From: CAXXOK01 sp001604115
GTDB taxonomy: Bacteria > Bacillota > Clostridia > Christensenellales > Aristaeellaceae
Assembly (NCBI GenBank): GCA_034928535.1
Contig: JAYFOV010000024.1
Span: 1-64,000 of the forward strand
Reading direction: 5' to 3'
DNA: 64,000 bases
Under the pieces are notes generated by a model. It saw nothing but the letters and a program-made list of their open reading frames with translations. It did no database searches and had not been told where the DNA came from. Position numbers and translations under genes: made by a program. Positions 53,859 through 61,848 of this stretch are shown piece after piece; the first letter of the stretch is position 1, and each line of letters opens with the position of its first letter.

Positions 53859-53906
53859 ATGATCCAACGCCGCCAAACAACGCCGGAAGATCGCAAGCTG
53901 TTTTGA
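53859..53906 (+). CDS. Short leader ORF (15 residues)
   Basis: ATG ATC ... TGA encodes MIQRRQTTPEDRKLF. AAGGAG lies at 53851-53856, with only two bases before the ATG, which is close but possible; a good promoter is 30 bases further up. It precedes a structured RNA segment and the DUF1292 gene, so it could be a leader peptide or simply a chance frame. Confidence 0.35.
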   Translation: MIQRRQTTPEDRKLF

Positions 53907-54017
53907 CACGGCGGTCACCGCAGGAGCGGACTCCGGTATACGGAGCGGCGCGCCCGGTGCCAGATCCTCAGCGCCAAGGGTTCCACTGGTAAGCATCGGG
54001 CAGCGCGGAAACGCGCT
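53907..54017 (+). ncRNA. Candidate structured leader RNA
   Basis: Three stems can be drawn: CTCCG/CGGAG with loop GTATA (about 53932-53946); CCCGGTGC (53953-53960) with GCATCGGG (53993-54000), extended inward by CAG/CTG across a GTAA bulge; and AGCGCG-GAAA-CGCGCT (54002-54017), a GNRA tetraloop. It lies in the mRNA leader of the DUF1292 gene. I do not recognise a known riboswitch class. Confidence 0.4.
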
Positions 54018-54047
54018 CAAACGAGATCAGAAAGCGGGGCGATTCCA

Positions 54048-54437
54048 TTGTACAATGACGAAGACCAATCTTTAGGTGGCATGGCCGCAGAAGAAATGGA
54101 AGACCAAGACCTTATCGAAGGCGTAGATGAGGATGGCAACAAGGTTCTTTTGGAGGTCGTTCGCTACTTCTTTTACAACGGTGAGGAATACGTTGTTCTG
54201 GGCGATGCCCAGCAAGGCGACGAATGCGGCTGCCACTGCGACGAGTGCGATCACAACCACGCGGATGACGATGATGAGGAGACCGTGAATCTCTACATCA
54301 TGAAAGTGGTACCCTCCGCAGACGAGGAGGATACCGAGGAGTTCGTACCCGTTGAGGACGAGGACCTGCTCGGGAAACTGATCGAGGTAGTCCAAACCGA
54401 TTTTGAGAAGGAAGCCGAGCTTGAGGATGAGGAGTGA
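54048..54437 (+). CDS. DUF1292-family acidic protein with Cys/His cluster (129 residues)
   Basis: The domain order fits DUF1292 (VDEDGNKVLLEVVRYFFYNGEEYVVL, then NLYIMKVVPSADEED). Between them, residues 60-71 read CGCHCDECDHNH, followed by a run of Asp/Glu, a likely metal-binding insertion. The protein is very acidic and soluble. Function of the family is unknown; members often accompany ireB and ruvX, and a second one sits there at 57066. The start is uncertain: TTG at 54048 with a weak AAAGCGGGG site, or ATG at 54081. Confidence 0.75.
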   Translation: MYNDEDQSLGGMAAEEMEDQDLIEGVDEDGNKVLLEVVRYFFYNGEEYVVLGDAQQGDECGCHCDECDHNHADDDDEETVNLYIMKVVPSADEEDTEEFVPVEDEDLLGKLIEVVQTDFEKEAELEDEE

Positions 54438-54581
54438 CCCCCTCAGGCAACACTCCGGAACTTGACCCAAGCCCAAGTACCTGATTTCAACGAGGAGTGC
54501 GCCATGGCGCAATGGAACGAACCATCCGGTATCCATTCCATGAGACATGCGAGCAGGCCCCGAAATTGAATAGCCAAGGTT

Positions 54582-54610
54582 GGCCGGGCGGCATATGCCG
54601 CCCGGCCTTT
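54582..54610 (+). terminator. Palindromic terminator after DUF1292 gene
   Basis: A perfect 26-base palindrome (GGCCGGGCGGCAT and its complement, 54582-54607) followed by TTT. Strong hairpin, short U-tract. Confidence 0.65.
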
Positions 54611-54764
54611 GTGCGCGCCCGCGCAGAGCGTTGTATGTGTCGCGGCATTATGGATGCCTGCACGCCAGGCGGCCTGCAAAGCCCTTAGCGAACAGGCAAG
54701 GCGTGAAGGCGGGCGCATGCGCCCAGGCAGCCTGTGAACGTGTTAAGATTAGGGGGCGCCTGAT

Positions 54765-54796
54765 ACAAAAGGCCCGCTGCCATAGGGCGGCGGGCA
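54765..54796 (-). terminator. Terminator of the foldase gene
   Basis: Minus strand GCCCGCCGCC, loop CTAT, GGCAGCGGGC, then CTTTTG, about 25 bases after the foldase stop. Confidence 0.75.
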
Positions 54797-54819
54797 TGGG
54801 GTGTGCGGTGATGGGGCAT

Positions 54820-56289
54820 TTACTCCTGCGCGGTATCCTCGGCAGCGCCTTGCAGGGTTTCCATGGAAGGCACCAGCCCGGTGTATTCCACACTGGCACC
54901 CTTCTGCCATGCATCCAGCGCGGCATCGTTGAGCTCGGTGATGATGCTCTCGCGCAGGGTGGTTTTCAGCGCATCAGTCAGCTCCACAGGCCCTGCGGGC
55001 ACATCCGCCATGTATTTGACGATGTGCACACCGTAATTGCTGATGTAAGGCGCGCTCACATCGCCCACGTTATCTACCGAGAAGGCGGCTTCCACAAACT
55101 CCGGCACAAAGCTGGTGCTGGCCATGGACACCTCGTAGCCATTGGGGAAGCTGCCGCTGGTCATGCCAGGGTCGGATGCAGTGCCATCGGCATTGACGCC
55201 GTATTGGGCGATCAGCGCATCAAAATCCTCGCCTGCGGCGATCTTGTCATAGATCTCCGTGGTCTTTTCCTGCAAGGAGGCCAGGATCTCGCCCTTGACG
55301 GCATCCACATCGGCGTTGGATACAGGGGCGGCGGTGGGTTCGGCTGCGGCCTGCGTTGCGGCCGCGTCAGTGGGGGCGGCCTCCGTGGCGGCTGCGTCAG
55401 CTGCGGGGGCTTCGGTAGCGGCGGCTTCCTCCTCCGCATCCATTTGCTCTTCCAAACGCGCCTGCAGGTCAGTGTATTGGGTCATCAGCGCAGCATCCAC
55501 CGGTAGCAGGATGTGCTTGACATAGCGGTATCCGGCGGGGTGGTACCAGGGCTTTTCGGTAGCGTATTGGTTGTTGTAGAGCATGATCTGGTACTCATAC
55601 GCGTCCAGATCGTTTTCATAGATCTGCTGATCGTTTTGCACTTTGGACTCGTAACGTACCTGCACATCCTCATCGCTCACCGTGACGTCTTTGGTCACGA
55701 AACTGGTGACGCGGTCATAGGTGTTGCGCTCCAGATAATCATTGCGCAGACGCTCCTGATCGTAGCCCATGTTGGCAAAATAGGCCACTGCGGCCTCATA
55801 GGCGGCGGCTTTTTCGGCATCGGTGCTGGTCTCGGTCAAGCCGCCGTTGCTTTGCACGTAGCTATCCTGCGCAGCCTGCCAGTCCGCATCCGCCTGCGCG
55901 ACAATGGCGGCCTTTTCTTCTTCAGTATACTGATCCAGCCCGTTGGCGGCCGCGGTCTGGCGGGACAGCGTCATCACGACTGCGGTCTCCAGCGCAAAGG
56001 CGCGGTAGGTATCGATCATGGTGGCATCCGGCTCGCCATAATAGCTGATGAGACTATCGTAGTAAGGCAGCACCTGTGCCCAGGTCACATCCTCACCGCC
56101 TACGCGGGCGAGCACATCGGTATCATTGAGGGCGGGAACGGCCGCCGGCACAGCCTGCGTGACCTCTGTGGGGGCTTCGGTCGCGGGGGCTTCGGTCGCA
56201 TCGGTCGCTTCGGCCAGCGCCGCGGCGGCGGTGAAAGCAACCAGGCACAGTGCCAGGAGCAAAGCCAGGGATTTGCGGAAATTTTTCAT
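54820..56289 (-). CDS. Secreted parvulin-type peptidyl-prolyl isomerase (foldase)
   Basis: The 489-residue protein begins with a signal peptide (FRKSLALLLALCLVAFTAAAALA, no lipobox) and a SurA/PrsA-like helical N domain. The parvulin domain starts at VKHILLPVD (about 255) and resumes at EIYDKIAAGEDFDALIAQYGVNADG, SGSFPNGYEV, and VGDVSAPYISNYGVHIVKYM. Between these, about residues 280-330, there is an Ala/Thr/Glu/Pro-rich low-complexity insertion; a similar stretch follows the signal peptide. Predicted to fold exported proteins at the cell surface. AAAGGATG precedes the ATG at 56289. Confidence 0.9.
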   Translation of the reverse strand: MKNFRKSLALLLALCLVAFTAAAALAEATDATEAPATEAPTEVTQAVPAAVPALNDTDVLARVGGEDVTWAQVLPYYDSLISYYGEPDATMIDTYRAFALETAVVMTLSRQTAAANGLDQYTEEEKAAIVAQADADWQAAQDSYVQSNGGLTETSTDAEKAAAYEAAVAYFANMGYDQERLRNDYLERNTYDRVTSFVTKDVTVSDEDVQVRYESKVQNDQQIYENDLDAYEYQIMLYNNQYATEKPWYHPAGYRYVKHILLPVDAALMTQYTDLQARLEEQMDAEEEAAATEAPAADAAATEAAPTDAAATQAAAEPTAAPVSNADVDAVKGEILASLQEKTTEIYDKIAAGEDFDALIAQYGVNADGTASDPGMTSGSFPNGYEVSMASTSFVPEFVEAAFSVDNVGDVSAPYISNYGVHIVKYMADVPAGPVELTDALKTTLRESIITELNDAALDAWQKGASVEYTGLVPSMETLQGAAEDTAQE

Positions 56290-56402
56290 GAGGGCATCCT
56301 TTCTCTCTTCAACACATGGAAGCGTGTGATGGGGCAACAAGCGCGCCCGATGGGCATGCAGAATGTAGCGCGGCTTGCCGCGGCAAGCGCCGCTGTGCAT
56401 TT

Positions 56403-56431
56403 ATTATGGCATACCCCGCAGGGGCGTGCAA
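56403..56431 (-). promoter_or_regulatory. Promoter of the foldase gene
   Basis: Minus-strand TTGCAC (56426-56431), 17-base spacer, CATAAT (56403-56408), about 115 bases before the start codon. Confidence 0.55.
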
Positions 56432-56457
56432 GGGTTTTGGCACGGTTTTCTCGAATG

Positions 56458-56486
56458 TTGCAGTATGTTCACAGTAGCGTTACATC
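56458..56486 (+). promoter_or_regulatory. Possible promoter of the L,D-transpeptidase gene
   Basis: TTGCAG (56458-56463), 17-base spacer, TACATC (56481-56486); weak -10. Confidence 0.3.
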
Positions 56487-56506
56487 CGTAAAAAGGGGGC
56501 GATCGT

Positions 56507-56962
56507 TTGCGGGTTGTTATTGAAAAATCCTTGCGCCAGCTGACCCTCTGGGATGGGGAACAAGCGCTGCTGCGCACACGCGTCGCGCTGGGGCGCAACC
56601 CTGTCGGGGGCAAGCAGCGCGAGGGCGACCTGCGCACACCGGAGGGTTTATACCAGATTTGCCTGGCCAAGGAGCAGGGCAAATACGGCAAAAGCCTTGG
56701 CCTGAACTATCCCAACGCGGAGGATGCGCATCGCGGTTTTCAAAGCGGGCAGATCGACCAGACCACCCTGCAGGCGGTGGTGGACGCGGTGGCGGCAGGG
56801 CGCAGACCGCCGTGGGGCACGCCGCTGGGCGGGGAAGTGTACCTGCATGCAGGGGATGTTCAGGCGGACTGGACCGCAGGATGTATTGCGCTTGCGCAGG
56901 AAGATATGGATGTGCTGTTTGCCTGCCGCAACCAGATTGAGGATGTGGAGATCCGCCCATAG
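56507..56962 (+). CDS. L,D-transpeptidase (YkuD fold) without signal peptide
   Basis: The 151-residue protein is essentially one YkuD domain: MRVVIEKSLRQLTLWDGE (binding strand), VALGRNPVGGKQREGDLRTPEGLYQI, and the catalytic segment with His 114 (VYLHAGD) and Cys 126 (TAGCIAL). These enzymes cross-link peptidoglycan stem peptides or link proteins to them. No signal peptide or membrane helix is seen, so export is unexplained. The start is TTG at 56507 after AAAAGGGGG. Confidence 0.87.
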   Translation: MRVVIEKSLRQLTLWDGEQALLRTRVALGRNPVGGKQREGDLRTPEGLYQICLAKEQGKYGKSLGLNYPNAEDAHRGFQSGQIDQTTLQAVVDAVAAGRRPPWGTPLGGEVYLHAGDVQADWTAGCIALAQEDMDVLFACRNQIEDVEIRP

Positions 56963-56986
56963 CGCACGGGGGCATCAGGCGTAAAT

Positions 56987-57020
56987 CAAAACAGGCGGGG
57001 CATTTGCCCCGCCTGTTTTG
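56987..57020. terminator. Bidirectional terminator
   Basis: AAAACAGGCGGGGCA and TGCCCCGCCTGTTTT form a 15-base stem between two convergent genes, giving a U-tract on either strand. Confidence 0.85.
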
Positions 57021-57065
57021 TGCTGAGAAAAAAGCCGTCCAAGGTTGACCCGCCCTTGCAGCGGG

Positions 57066-57380
57066 TTATTCCTCGTCCTCGCCTTCGTCCTCTTCATCCA
57101 GGGCTTCCAGGCACTTCTGGAACACTTCCTGGTACTCGGCTTCATCTTCGATGGTGGCGTACATATCATCGCCGTTATCGTCCTGCTCAATGCGCAGGAT
57201 GATGCTCTCGCCCTGCAGGCAATCTTCCATATCCTGCTGGGCTTCCAGCAGGATATAGCTGGATCCTTTATATTCGAGGGTCATCAGATGTTCAAACGTA
57301 ATGTCATTGCCATCCTCGTCCTGCAGCACCACGAGGTTATCGTCCATGTCTGCGGGGGTGTTGTTCTCATGATCCGTCAT
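57066..57380 (-). CDS. DUF1292-family acidic protein (104 residues)
   Basis: Third gene of the ireB-ruvX-DUF1292 operon, conserved in Firmicutes. The protein reads VVLQDEDGNDITFEHLMTLEYKGSSYILLE, then ILRIEQDDNGDDMYATIEDEAEYQEVFQKCLEAL and an acidic tail. Function of the family is unknown. AAAAGGAG precedes the ATG at 57380. Unlike the paralogue at 54048 it has no Cys/His cluster. Confidence 0.88.
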   Translation of the reverse strand: MTDHENNTPADMDDNLVVLQDEDGNDITFEHLMTLEYKGSSYILLEAQQDMEDCLQGESIILRIEQDDNGDDMYATIEDEAEYQEVFQKCLEALDEEDEGEDEE

Positions 57381-57415
57381 TGGATGCTCCTTTTCGCCGC
57401 GCAGGCGGCTTGTCT

Positions 57416-57841
57416 TTAGGCTTTATGATGCTCGCTGCTCAGCCACTGCTCTAAAATGACTGTGGCGGCGAGTTTATCCACATATCGTTTGCGATCCTCC
57501 CGCCGCACACCGCCGTCGATCAGCGTGCGTTCGGCGGTCACGGTGGTCATGCGCTCGTCCATGTACAGGACGGTGAGCCCTGCGCCCTCCAGCACCTGGC
57601 CGAAGGCCATGGCCTTTTGTGCCTGCGCGCCGCGGGTGCCGTCCATGTTCAGGGGAAGCCCCAACAGTACATCGCGCGTTTCAAAGCGCTCACAAAGCGC
57701 CAGCACATAGCGGCTGTCCGGGCCGTAGCCTACGCGCCGGTACACTTCCAGCGGCTGGGCGATGGTACGGGTGACGTCGCTCACAGCCACGCCGATGCGC
57801 ACATCCCCCACGTCCAAGGCGATCACACGACCGGCTGTCAC
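57416..57841 (-). CDS. ruvX: RuvX/YqgF-family RNase H-like protein (putative pre-16S rRNA nuclease)
   Basis: The 141-residue protein starts RVIALDVGDVRIGVAVSD, the strand with the first catalytic Asp of the RNase H fold, and has LLGLPLNMDGTRGAQAQ, LYMDERMTTVTAE and DKLAATVILEQWL. The family is implicated in 5' maturation of 16S rRNA and in Holliday-junction processing. The start GTG at 57841 overlaps the ireB stop (GTGA), with AAGGGG upstream, so the pair is translationally coupled. Confidence 0.95.
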   Translation of the reverse strand: MTAGRVIALDVGDVRIGVAVSDVTRTIAQPLEVYRRVGYGPDSRYVLALCERFETRDVLLGLPLNMDGTRGAQAQKAMAFGQVLEGAGLTVLYMDERMTTVTAERTLIDGGVRREDRKRYVDKLAATVILEQWLSSEHHKA

Positions 57842-58101
57842 GCGTCCAGCCCCTTCAGGTACACACGCACCAATTCTTCTACGATCTCATCGCGCTCCAG
57901 CCGGCAGATCATGCTGCGTGCCTGACCGTAGCTGGTGATGTACGTGGGGTCGCCGGAGATGATGTAGCCCACCAACTGCGTGACCGGATCGTACCCCTTG
58001 GCTTGAAGCGCGCGGTACACATGCTCCAGAATGTCGCAAGCACGATTGCTTCCCTCCACCACAGGGGAGAATTTGGTCGTACCGTTCATTTCCGTAGCCA
58101 C
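57838..58101 (-). CDS. ireB: IreB-family regulatory phosphoprotein (UPF0297)
   Basis: The 87-residue protein contains TTKFSPVVEGSNRACDILEHVYRALQAKGYDPVTQLVGYIISGDPTYIT and RSMICRLERDEIVEELVRVYL, matching IreB, a substrate of the serine/threonine kinase IreK in Enterococcus. The GTG at 58101 is chosen since GGGAG lies eight bases upstream; a TTG at 58122 would include that site in the coding region. In most Firmicutes alaS precedes ireB; here fhs lies upstream, divergent. Confidence 0.92.
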   Translation of the reverse strand: MATEMNGTTKFSPVVEGSNRACDILEHVYRALQAKGYDPVTQLVGYIISGDPTYITSYGQARSMICRLERDEIVEELVRVYLKGLDA

Positions 58102-58135
58102 TGGCTTCACTCCCTCAAACAAAGCGATTCAACTC

Positions 58136-58141
58136 ATTATA
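58136..58141 (-). promoter_or_regulatory. -10 box of the ireB operon
   Basis: Minus-strand TATAAT about 35 bases before the ireB start. An A-run with TTTCAA lies at -35 distance; the -35 box is weak. Confidence 0.45.
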
Positions 58142-58209
58142 CACCATGGTTGTTTTTTTTGAAAGGGGAAAGGGGATCACAAGCGATATTTTCCAGCGGC
58201 GCTTCCCGC

Positions 58210-58239
58210 TTGCCAAGGGCGGTTGCGTTGCGGTATACT
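58210..58239 (+). promoter_or_regulatory. Promoter of fhs
   Basis: TTGCCA (58210-58215), 18-base spacer, TATACT (58234-58239), about 48 bases before the fhs start. Confidence 0.75.
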
Positions 58240-58286
58240 GGATGCACGCGTTTTTGGCAGAAGCATCAGGATAAGGGGGAACCATC

Positions 58287-59957
58287 ATGCCGTCAGATTT
58301 GGACATCGCCCGCGCCGCGGCGCTCCGGCCCATCGGGGAGGTCGCGCAGGCTGCCGGGTTCACGCCGGACACCCTCTCGCCCTATGGCAAATACATTGCC
58401 AAAGTGAATCAGCGCCCCTACATGGCGCGCCCCGCCAAAGCCAGGCTGGTGCTGGTGACGGCCATCAACCCCACGCCTGCGGGCGAGGGCAAGACCACCG
58501 TTTCCGTGGCGCTGGCCGATGGCATGACCCTGAGCGGACGCCGAGCGATGCTGGCGCTTCGGGAGCCGAGCCTGGGCCCTGTGTTTGGCATGAAGGGCGG
58601 CGCAACCGGCGGCGGCCACGCGCAGGTGGTGCCGATGGAAAGCATCAACCTGCATTTTACCGGCGATCTGCATGCCATTACCGCGGCCAACAACCTGCTC
58701 TGTGCCATGGTGGATAATCACATCCAGCAGGGCAATACGCTGGGCATCGACCCGCGCGAAGTGTGTTTCCGCCATTGCCTGGATGTGAACGACCGCCAGC
58801 TGCGCCAGATCGTGCAGGGGCTGGGAGGGCAAAAAAACGGCACCCCGCGTGAAGATGGTTTTGACATCACGGCAGCCAGCGAGGTGATGGCTGTGTTCTG
58901 CCTGGCCAGTGATCTGGCCGACCTGAAGGCGCGGCTGGCGCGCATCGTGGTGGCCCGCACTTTTGCCGGCGAGCCTGTGACCTGCGGGCAGGTGGGCGCG
59001 GCCGGCGCCATGACGGCGCTGCTGCGCGATGCCTTTGAGCCCAACCTGGTGCAAACCCTGGACGGCACGCCCTGCCTGATGCACGGCGGCCCCTTTGCCA
59101 ACATTGCCCATGGCTGCAACAGCGTTGCGGCCACCACCCTCGCCCTGCGCATGGCCGATTATGTGGTCACTGAGGCGGGCTTTGGCGCGGATCTGGGCGC
59201 AGAAAAATTTTTGGACATCAAATGCCGGATGAACGGCCTGTGGCCAAGCACCATCGTGCTGGTAGCGACGCTGCGCGCGCTCAAGCACCACGGCGGCGTG
59301 CCCAAGGCCGGGCTATCCAGCCCGGACCCCGATGCGCTGGCGGCAGGCCTGCAAAACCTGCTGGCGCACGTGGATAACATCCGCACGGTATGGCAGACCC
59401 CCGTGGTGGTGGCGATCAACCGTTTTGCCACCGACACGCAGGAGGAGGTCGCGCAGCTGCGGGAGGCTATGGCCTCCCACGGCGTGGCGTGCGAGCTGTG
59501 CGATGGCTGGGCTCAGGGCGGGAAGGGGGCGATCCTTTTGGCAGACGCGGTCTGTCGGGCTGCCGATGGCAACCCGGATCCCGCACCGCATTTCACCTAT
59601 GAGGATGCCCTGCCCCTGACACAGAAGATCGAAGCCGTGGCCCGGCGCGTGTACCATGCCGGGAGCGTCGCCTTCACGGAGGATGCCCGGCGCACCTTGG
59701 CCCGCCTGCAAAAGGACGGCTACGGCGCCTGCCCGGTGTGCATCGCCAAAACACAGTACTCCATGAGCGACGACCCGGCGTTGCTGGCCGCACCCGAGGG
59801 CTTTACGCTCACCATCCGCTCGGCGCGGCTCAGTGCCGGGGCAGGGTTTGTGGTGGCGTTTGCGGGGGGCATCATCGCCATGCCTGGGCTGCCCAAAGTG
59901 CCCGCCGCCCTCACGATTGATGTGGACGCGCAAGGGGAGATCCTCGGCCTGTTTTAG
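58287..59957 (+). CDS. fhs: Formate-tetrahydrofolate ligase
   Basis: ATP-dependent formation of 10-formyl-tetrahydrofolate from formate, for purine synthesis and, in acetogens, the methyl branch of the Wood-Ljungdahl pathway. The 556-residue protein has the P-loop-like NPTPAGEGKTT (61-71), REPSLGPVFGMKGGATGGGHAQVVPMESINLHFTGD, and GFGADLGAEKFLDIKCR, all typical. AAGGGGGA precedes the ATG at 58287. No other Wood-Ljungdahl genes are in the window, so an acetogenic lifestyle cannot be claimed. Confidence 0.98.
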   Translation: MPSDLDIARAAALRPIGEVAQAAGFTPDTLSPYGKYIAKVNQRPYMARPAKARLVLVTAINPTPAGEGKTTVSVALADGMTLSGRRAMLALREPSLGPVFGMKGGATGGGHAQVVPMESINLHFTGDLHAITAANNLLCAMVDNHIQQGNTLGIDPREVCFRHCLDVNDRQLRQIVQGLGGQKNGTPREDGFDITAASEVMAVFCLASDLADLKARLARIVVARTFAGEPVTCGQVGAAGAMTALLRDAFEPNLVQTLDGTPCLMHGGPFANIAHGCNSVAATTLALRMADYVVTEAGFGADLGAEKFLDIKCRMNGLWPSTIVLVATLRALKHHGGVPKAGLSSPDPDALAAGLQNLLAHVDNIRTVWQTPVVVAINRFATDTQEEVAQLREAMASHGVACELCDGWAQGGKGAILLADAVCRAADGNPDPAPHFTYEDALPLTQKIEAVARRVYHAGSVAFTEDARRTLARLQKDGYGACPVCIAKTQYSMSDDPALLAAPEGFTLTIRSARLSAGAGFVVAFAGGIIAMPGLPKVPAALTIDVDAQGEILGLF

Positions 59958-60014
59958 ACGATGGAAAATGAGATTGCATAGCCGCCCGCATGGGCGGCAG
60001 AAGGAGCGAACGTC

Positions 60015-60506
60015 ATGCAGAACCAACAAGTGGAGCTGTTGCAGCTCTTGCAGCAGGATTGCCGGATGCCGCTGGAAAAAATCGCTGTGATGCTCGGGCT
60101 GCCCTTGGAGCAGGTCGGGCAAATGATCGACAGCATGGAAAAGCACGGCATCATCCTGCGTTACAGCCCGGTGATCAACTGGGACAAGACCGACCGCGAG
60201 CGTGTGGAGGCCATGATCGAAGTGCGCGTGACGCCCCAGCGCGGCGAAGGGTTTGACGCGATCGCCAAACGTATTTACCGTTTTGACGAGGTCAAGACGG
60301 TGTACCTGATGAGCGGCGCCTACGACCTGCTGCTGCTGGTGGAGGCGCACTCCCTCAAAGAGCTGGGCTATTTTGTGAGCACCAAGCTCAGCGTGCTGGA
60401 AACCGTTACCGGCACTGCCACGCACTTTGTGCTCAAGCGCTACAAGAGTGACGGCATCATCTTTGAGGACGAATCCGGCGACAAGCGACTGGCGGTGAAC
60501 CCGTAA
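60015..60506 (+). CDS. Lrp/AsnC-family transcriptional regulator
   Basis: The 163-residue protein has an N-terminal winged-helix HTH (LLQLLQQDCRMPLEKIAVMLGLPLEQVGQMIDSMEKHGIILRYS, about 8-52) and a C-terminal RAM effector domain (VYLMSGAYDLLLLVEAHSLKELGYFVSTKLS). AAGGAG precedes the ATG. It shares one base with the start of the aminotransferase gene, the same pairing as the B. subtilis Lrp-type alanine regulator and its transaminase, so it may control that gene in response to an amino acid. Confidence 0.9.
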   Translation: MQNQQVELLQLLQQDCRMPLEKIAVMLGLPLEQVGQMIDSMEKHGIILRYSPVINWDKTDRERVEAMIEVRVTPQRGEGFDAIAKRIYRFDEVKTVYLMSGAYDLLLLVEAHSLKELGYFVSTKLSVLETVTGTATHFVLKRYKSDGIIFEDESGDKRLAVNP

Positions 60507-61684
60507 TGGATTACAGCCGCTACGTGAACCCCCAGATCGCGGCTGTGCCCAAGAGCGGCATCCGCAAATTTTTCGACATCGTGCAAACCATGCCGGGCGC
60601 GATTTCTCTGGGCGTAGGCGAGCCGGATTTTGTGACGCCTTACCACATCCGCAATGCGGCCATTGAAAGCCTTTTGGATGGGGAGACCCAATACACCAGC
60701 AATGCGGGCAAGATTTCCCTGCGCAGGGAAATCGCGCTGTATTTGCAGGAGCGTTATGCCCTGACCTACGACCCGGGCAGCGAGGTATTGGTGACGGTGG
60801 GCGCCAGCGAGGGCATCGACCTTGCGCTTCGCGCACTGCTTTCCCCGGGGGATGAGGTGCTGGTGCCGGAGCCCAGCTACGTGAGCTACCGCCCGGGTGT
60901 GGTGTTTGCCGGCGGTGTGCCGGTACCCATCAAAACGGAGGAGTGCCGCAATTTTGTGCTCACCCCGGAGGAGCTGGCCGCTGCCATCACCCCCCGCACC
61001 AAGGCCATCATCCTGCCCTACCCCAACAACCCCACCGGTGCGATCATCACCCGGGAGGAGCTGCAAAAGCTGCGCGACGTGATCGTAGCCCATGACCTGA
61101 TCGTGATCAGCGATGAAATCTACAGCGAGCTATGCTATGCGCCGGAGGGGCATGTGAGCATCGCCGCCCTGCCGGAGATGCGGCAGCGCACCATCTACCT
61201 CAACGGCTTCAGCAAGGCGTTTGCCATGACGGGCTGGCGCGTGGGGTACCTGTGCGCGCCCGCTGCGCTCATGGATGTGATGGTCAAAATTCACCAGTAC
61301 ACCATCATGTGCGCCAGCACGCAGGGGCAAGTGGCTGCCGAGGAAGCGCTGCACCAGGGGCGCGAGGATGGCTATGCCGATGTGCTGGCCATGCGCCAGA
61401 GCTACGATCACCGCCGCCGGCTCATGTTCAATGCCTTCTGCGGCATGGGGCTTTCCTGCTTTGAGCCGCTGGGCGCGTTTTATGTGTTCCCCAGCATCAA
61501 GGCTACAGGGCTGACCAGCGAAGCGTTCTGCGAGCGACTGCTCAAGGAAAAAGAGGTCGCCTGTGTGCCCGGCACCGCCTTTGGCGCATGCGGGGAAGGG
61601 CACATCCGTTGCTGCTACGCCACCGCGCTGGATAAGCTGGATGTGGCGCTGGCGCGCATCGGTGATTTTGTCCAACACCTGTGA
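60506..61684 (+). CDS. PLP-dependent aminotransferase, class I/II
   Basis: The 392-residue fold-type I enzyme has GAISLGVGEPDF, TVGASEGIDLALRALL, PYPNNPTGAIITREEL, ISDEIYSELCY and the PLP lysine in LNGFSKAFAMTGWRVGY. The C-terminal arginine segment reads HIRCCYATA. It resembles aspartate/alanine-type transaminases of subgroup I-gamma; the substrate cannot be set from motifs. It is translationally coupled to the Lrp regulator gene (TAATG). Confidence 0.93.
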   Translation: MDYSRYVNPQIAAVPKSGIRKFFDIVQTMPGAISLGVGEPDFVTPYHIRNAAIESLLDGETQYTSNAGKISLRREIALYLQERYALTYDPGSEVLVTVGASEGIDLALRALLSPGDEVLVPEPSYVSYRPGVVFAGGVPVPIKTEECRNFVLTPEELAAAITPRTKAIILPYPNNPTGAIITREELQKLRDVIVAHDLIVISDEIYSELCYAPEGHVSIAALPEMRQRTIYLNGFSKAFAMTGWRVGYLCAPAALMDVMVKIHQYTIMCASTQGQVAAEEALHQGREDGYADVLAMRQSYDHRRRLMFNAFCGMGLSCFEPLGAFYVFPSIKATGLTSEAFCERLLKEKEVACVPGTAFGACGEGHIRCCYATALDKLDVALARIGDFVQHL

Positions 61685-61718
61685 TTGAAATGCCGACCCT
61701 GAACGCAGTGTGCGCAAG

Positions 61719-61757
61719 GGCATGGCGGGCAGGGCGTAAAGCCACGCCCGCCATGCC
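61719..61757. other. 12-base inverted repeat after the aminotransferase gene
   Basis: GGCATGGCGGGC (61719-61730) and GCCCGCCATGCC (61746-61757) with a 15-base loop. No T-run follows, so it may be a weak terminator or mRNA-end structure. Confidence 0.45.
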
Positions 61758-61848
61758 CAGGCAGGGTTGCGCGGGGGTATTTCGTTATCTAGGCGTAACC
61801 CCTGCAAAAACACACCCAGCGTACTGACCGACACCAAGGAGGGTATCC

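Larger units (their letters stand above)
53678..54047 (+). other. Leader region before the DUF1292 gene
   Basis: 370 bases: AT-rich left part with a promoter (53799-53827), a 15-codon frame behind a good ribosome binding site (53859-53906), and a GC-rich, strongly foldable segment (53907-54017). The latter is described separately. Confidence 0.5.
54438..54819. other. Gap between DUF1292 gene and foldase gene
   Basis: 382 bases between convergent genes, with one hairpin toward each: 54582-54610 and 54765-54796. I see no supported open frame. Confidence 0.45.

Noticed and set aside
58102..58122. TTG at 58122 as start of ireB
   Set aside because: The likely ribosome binding site would then lie inside the coding region; GTG at 58101 fits better.
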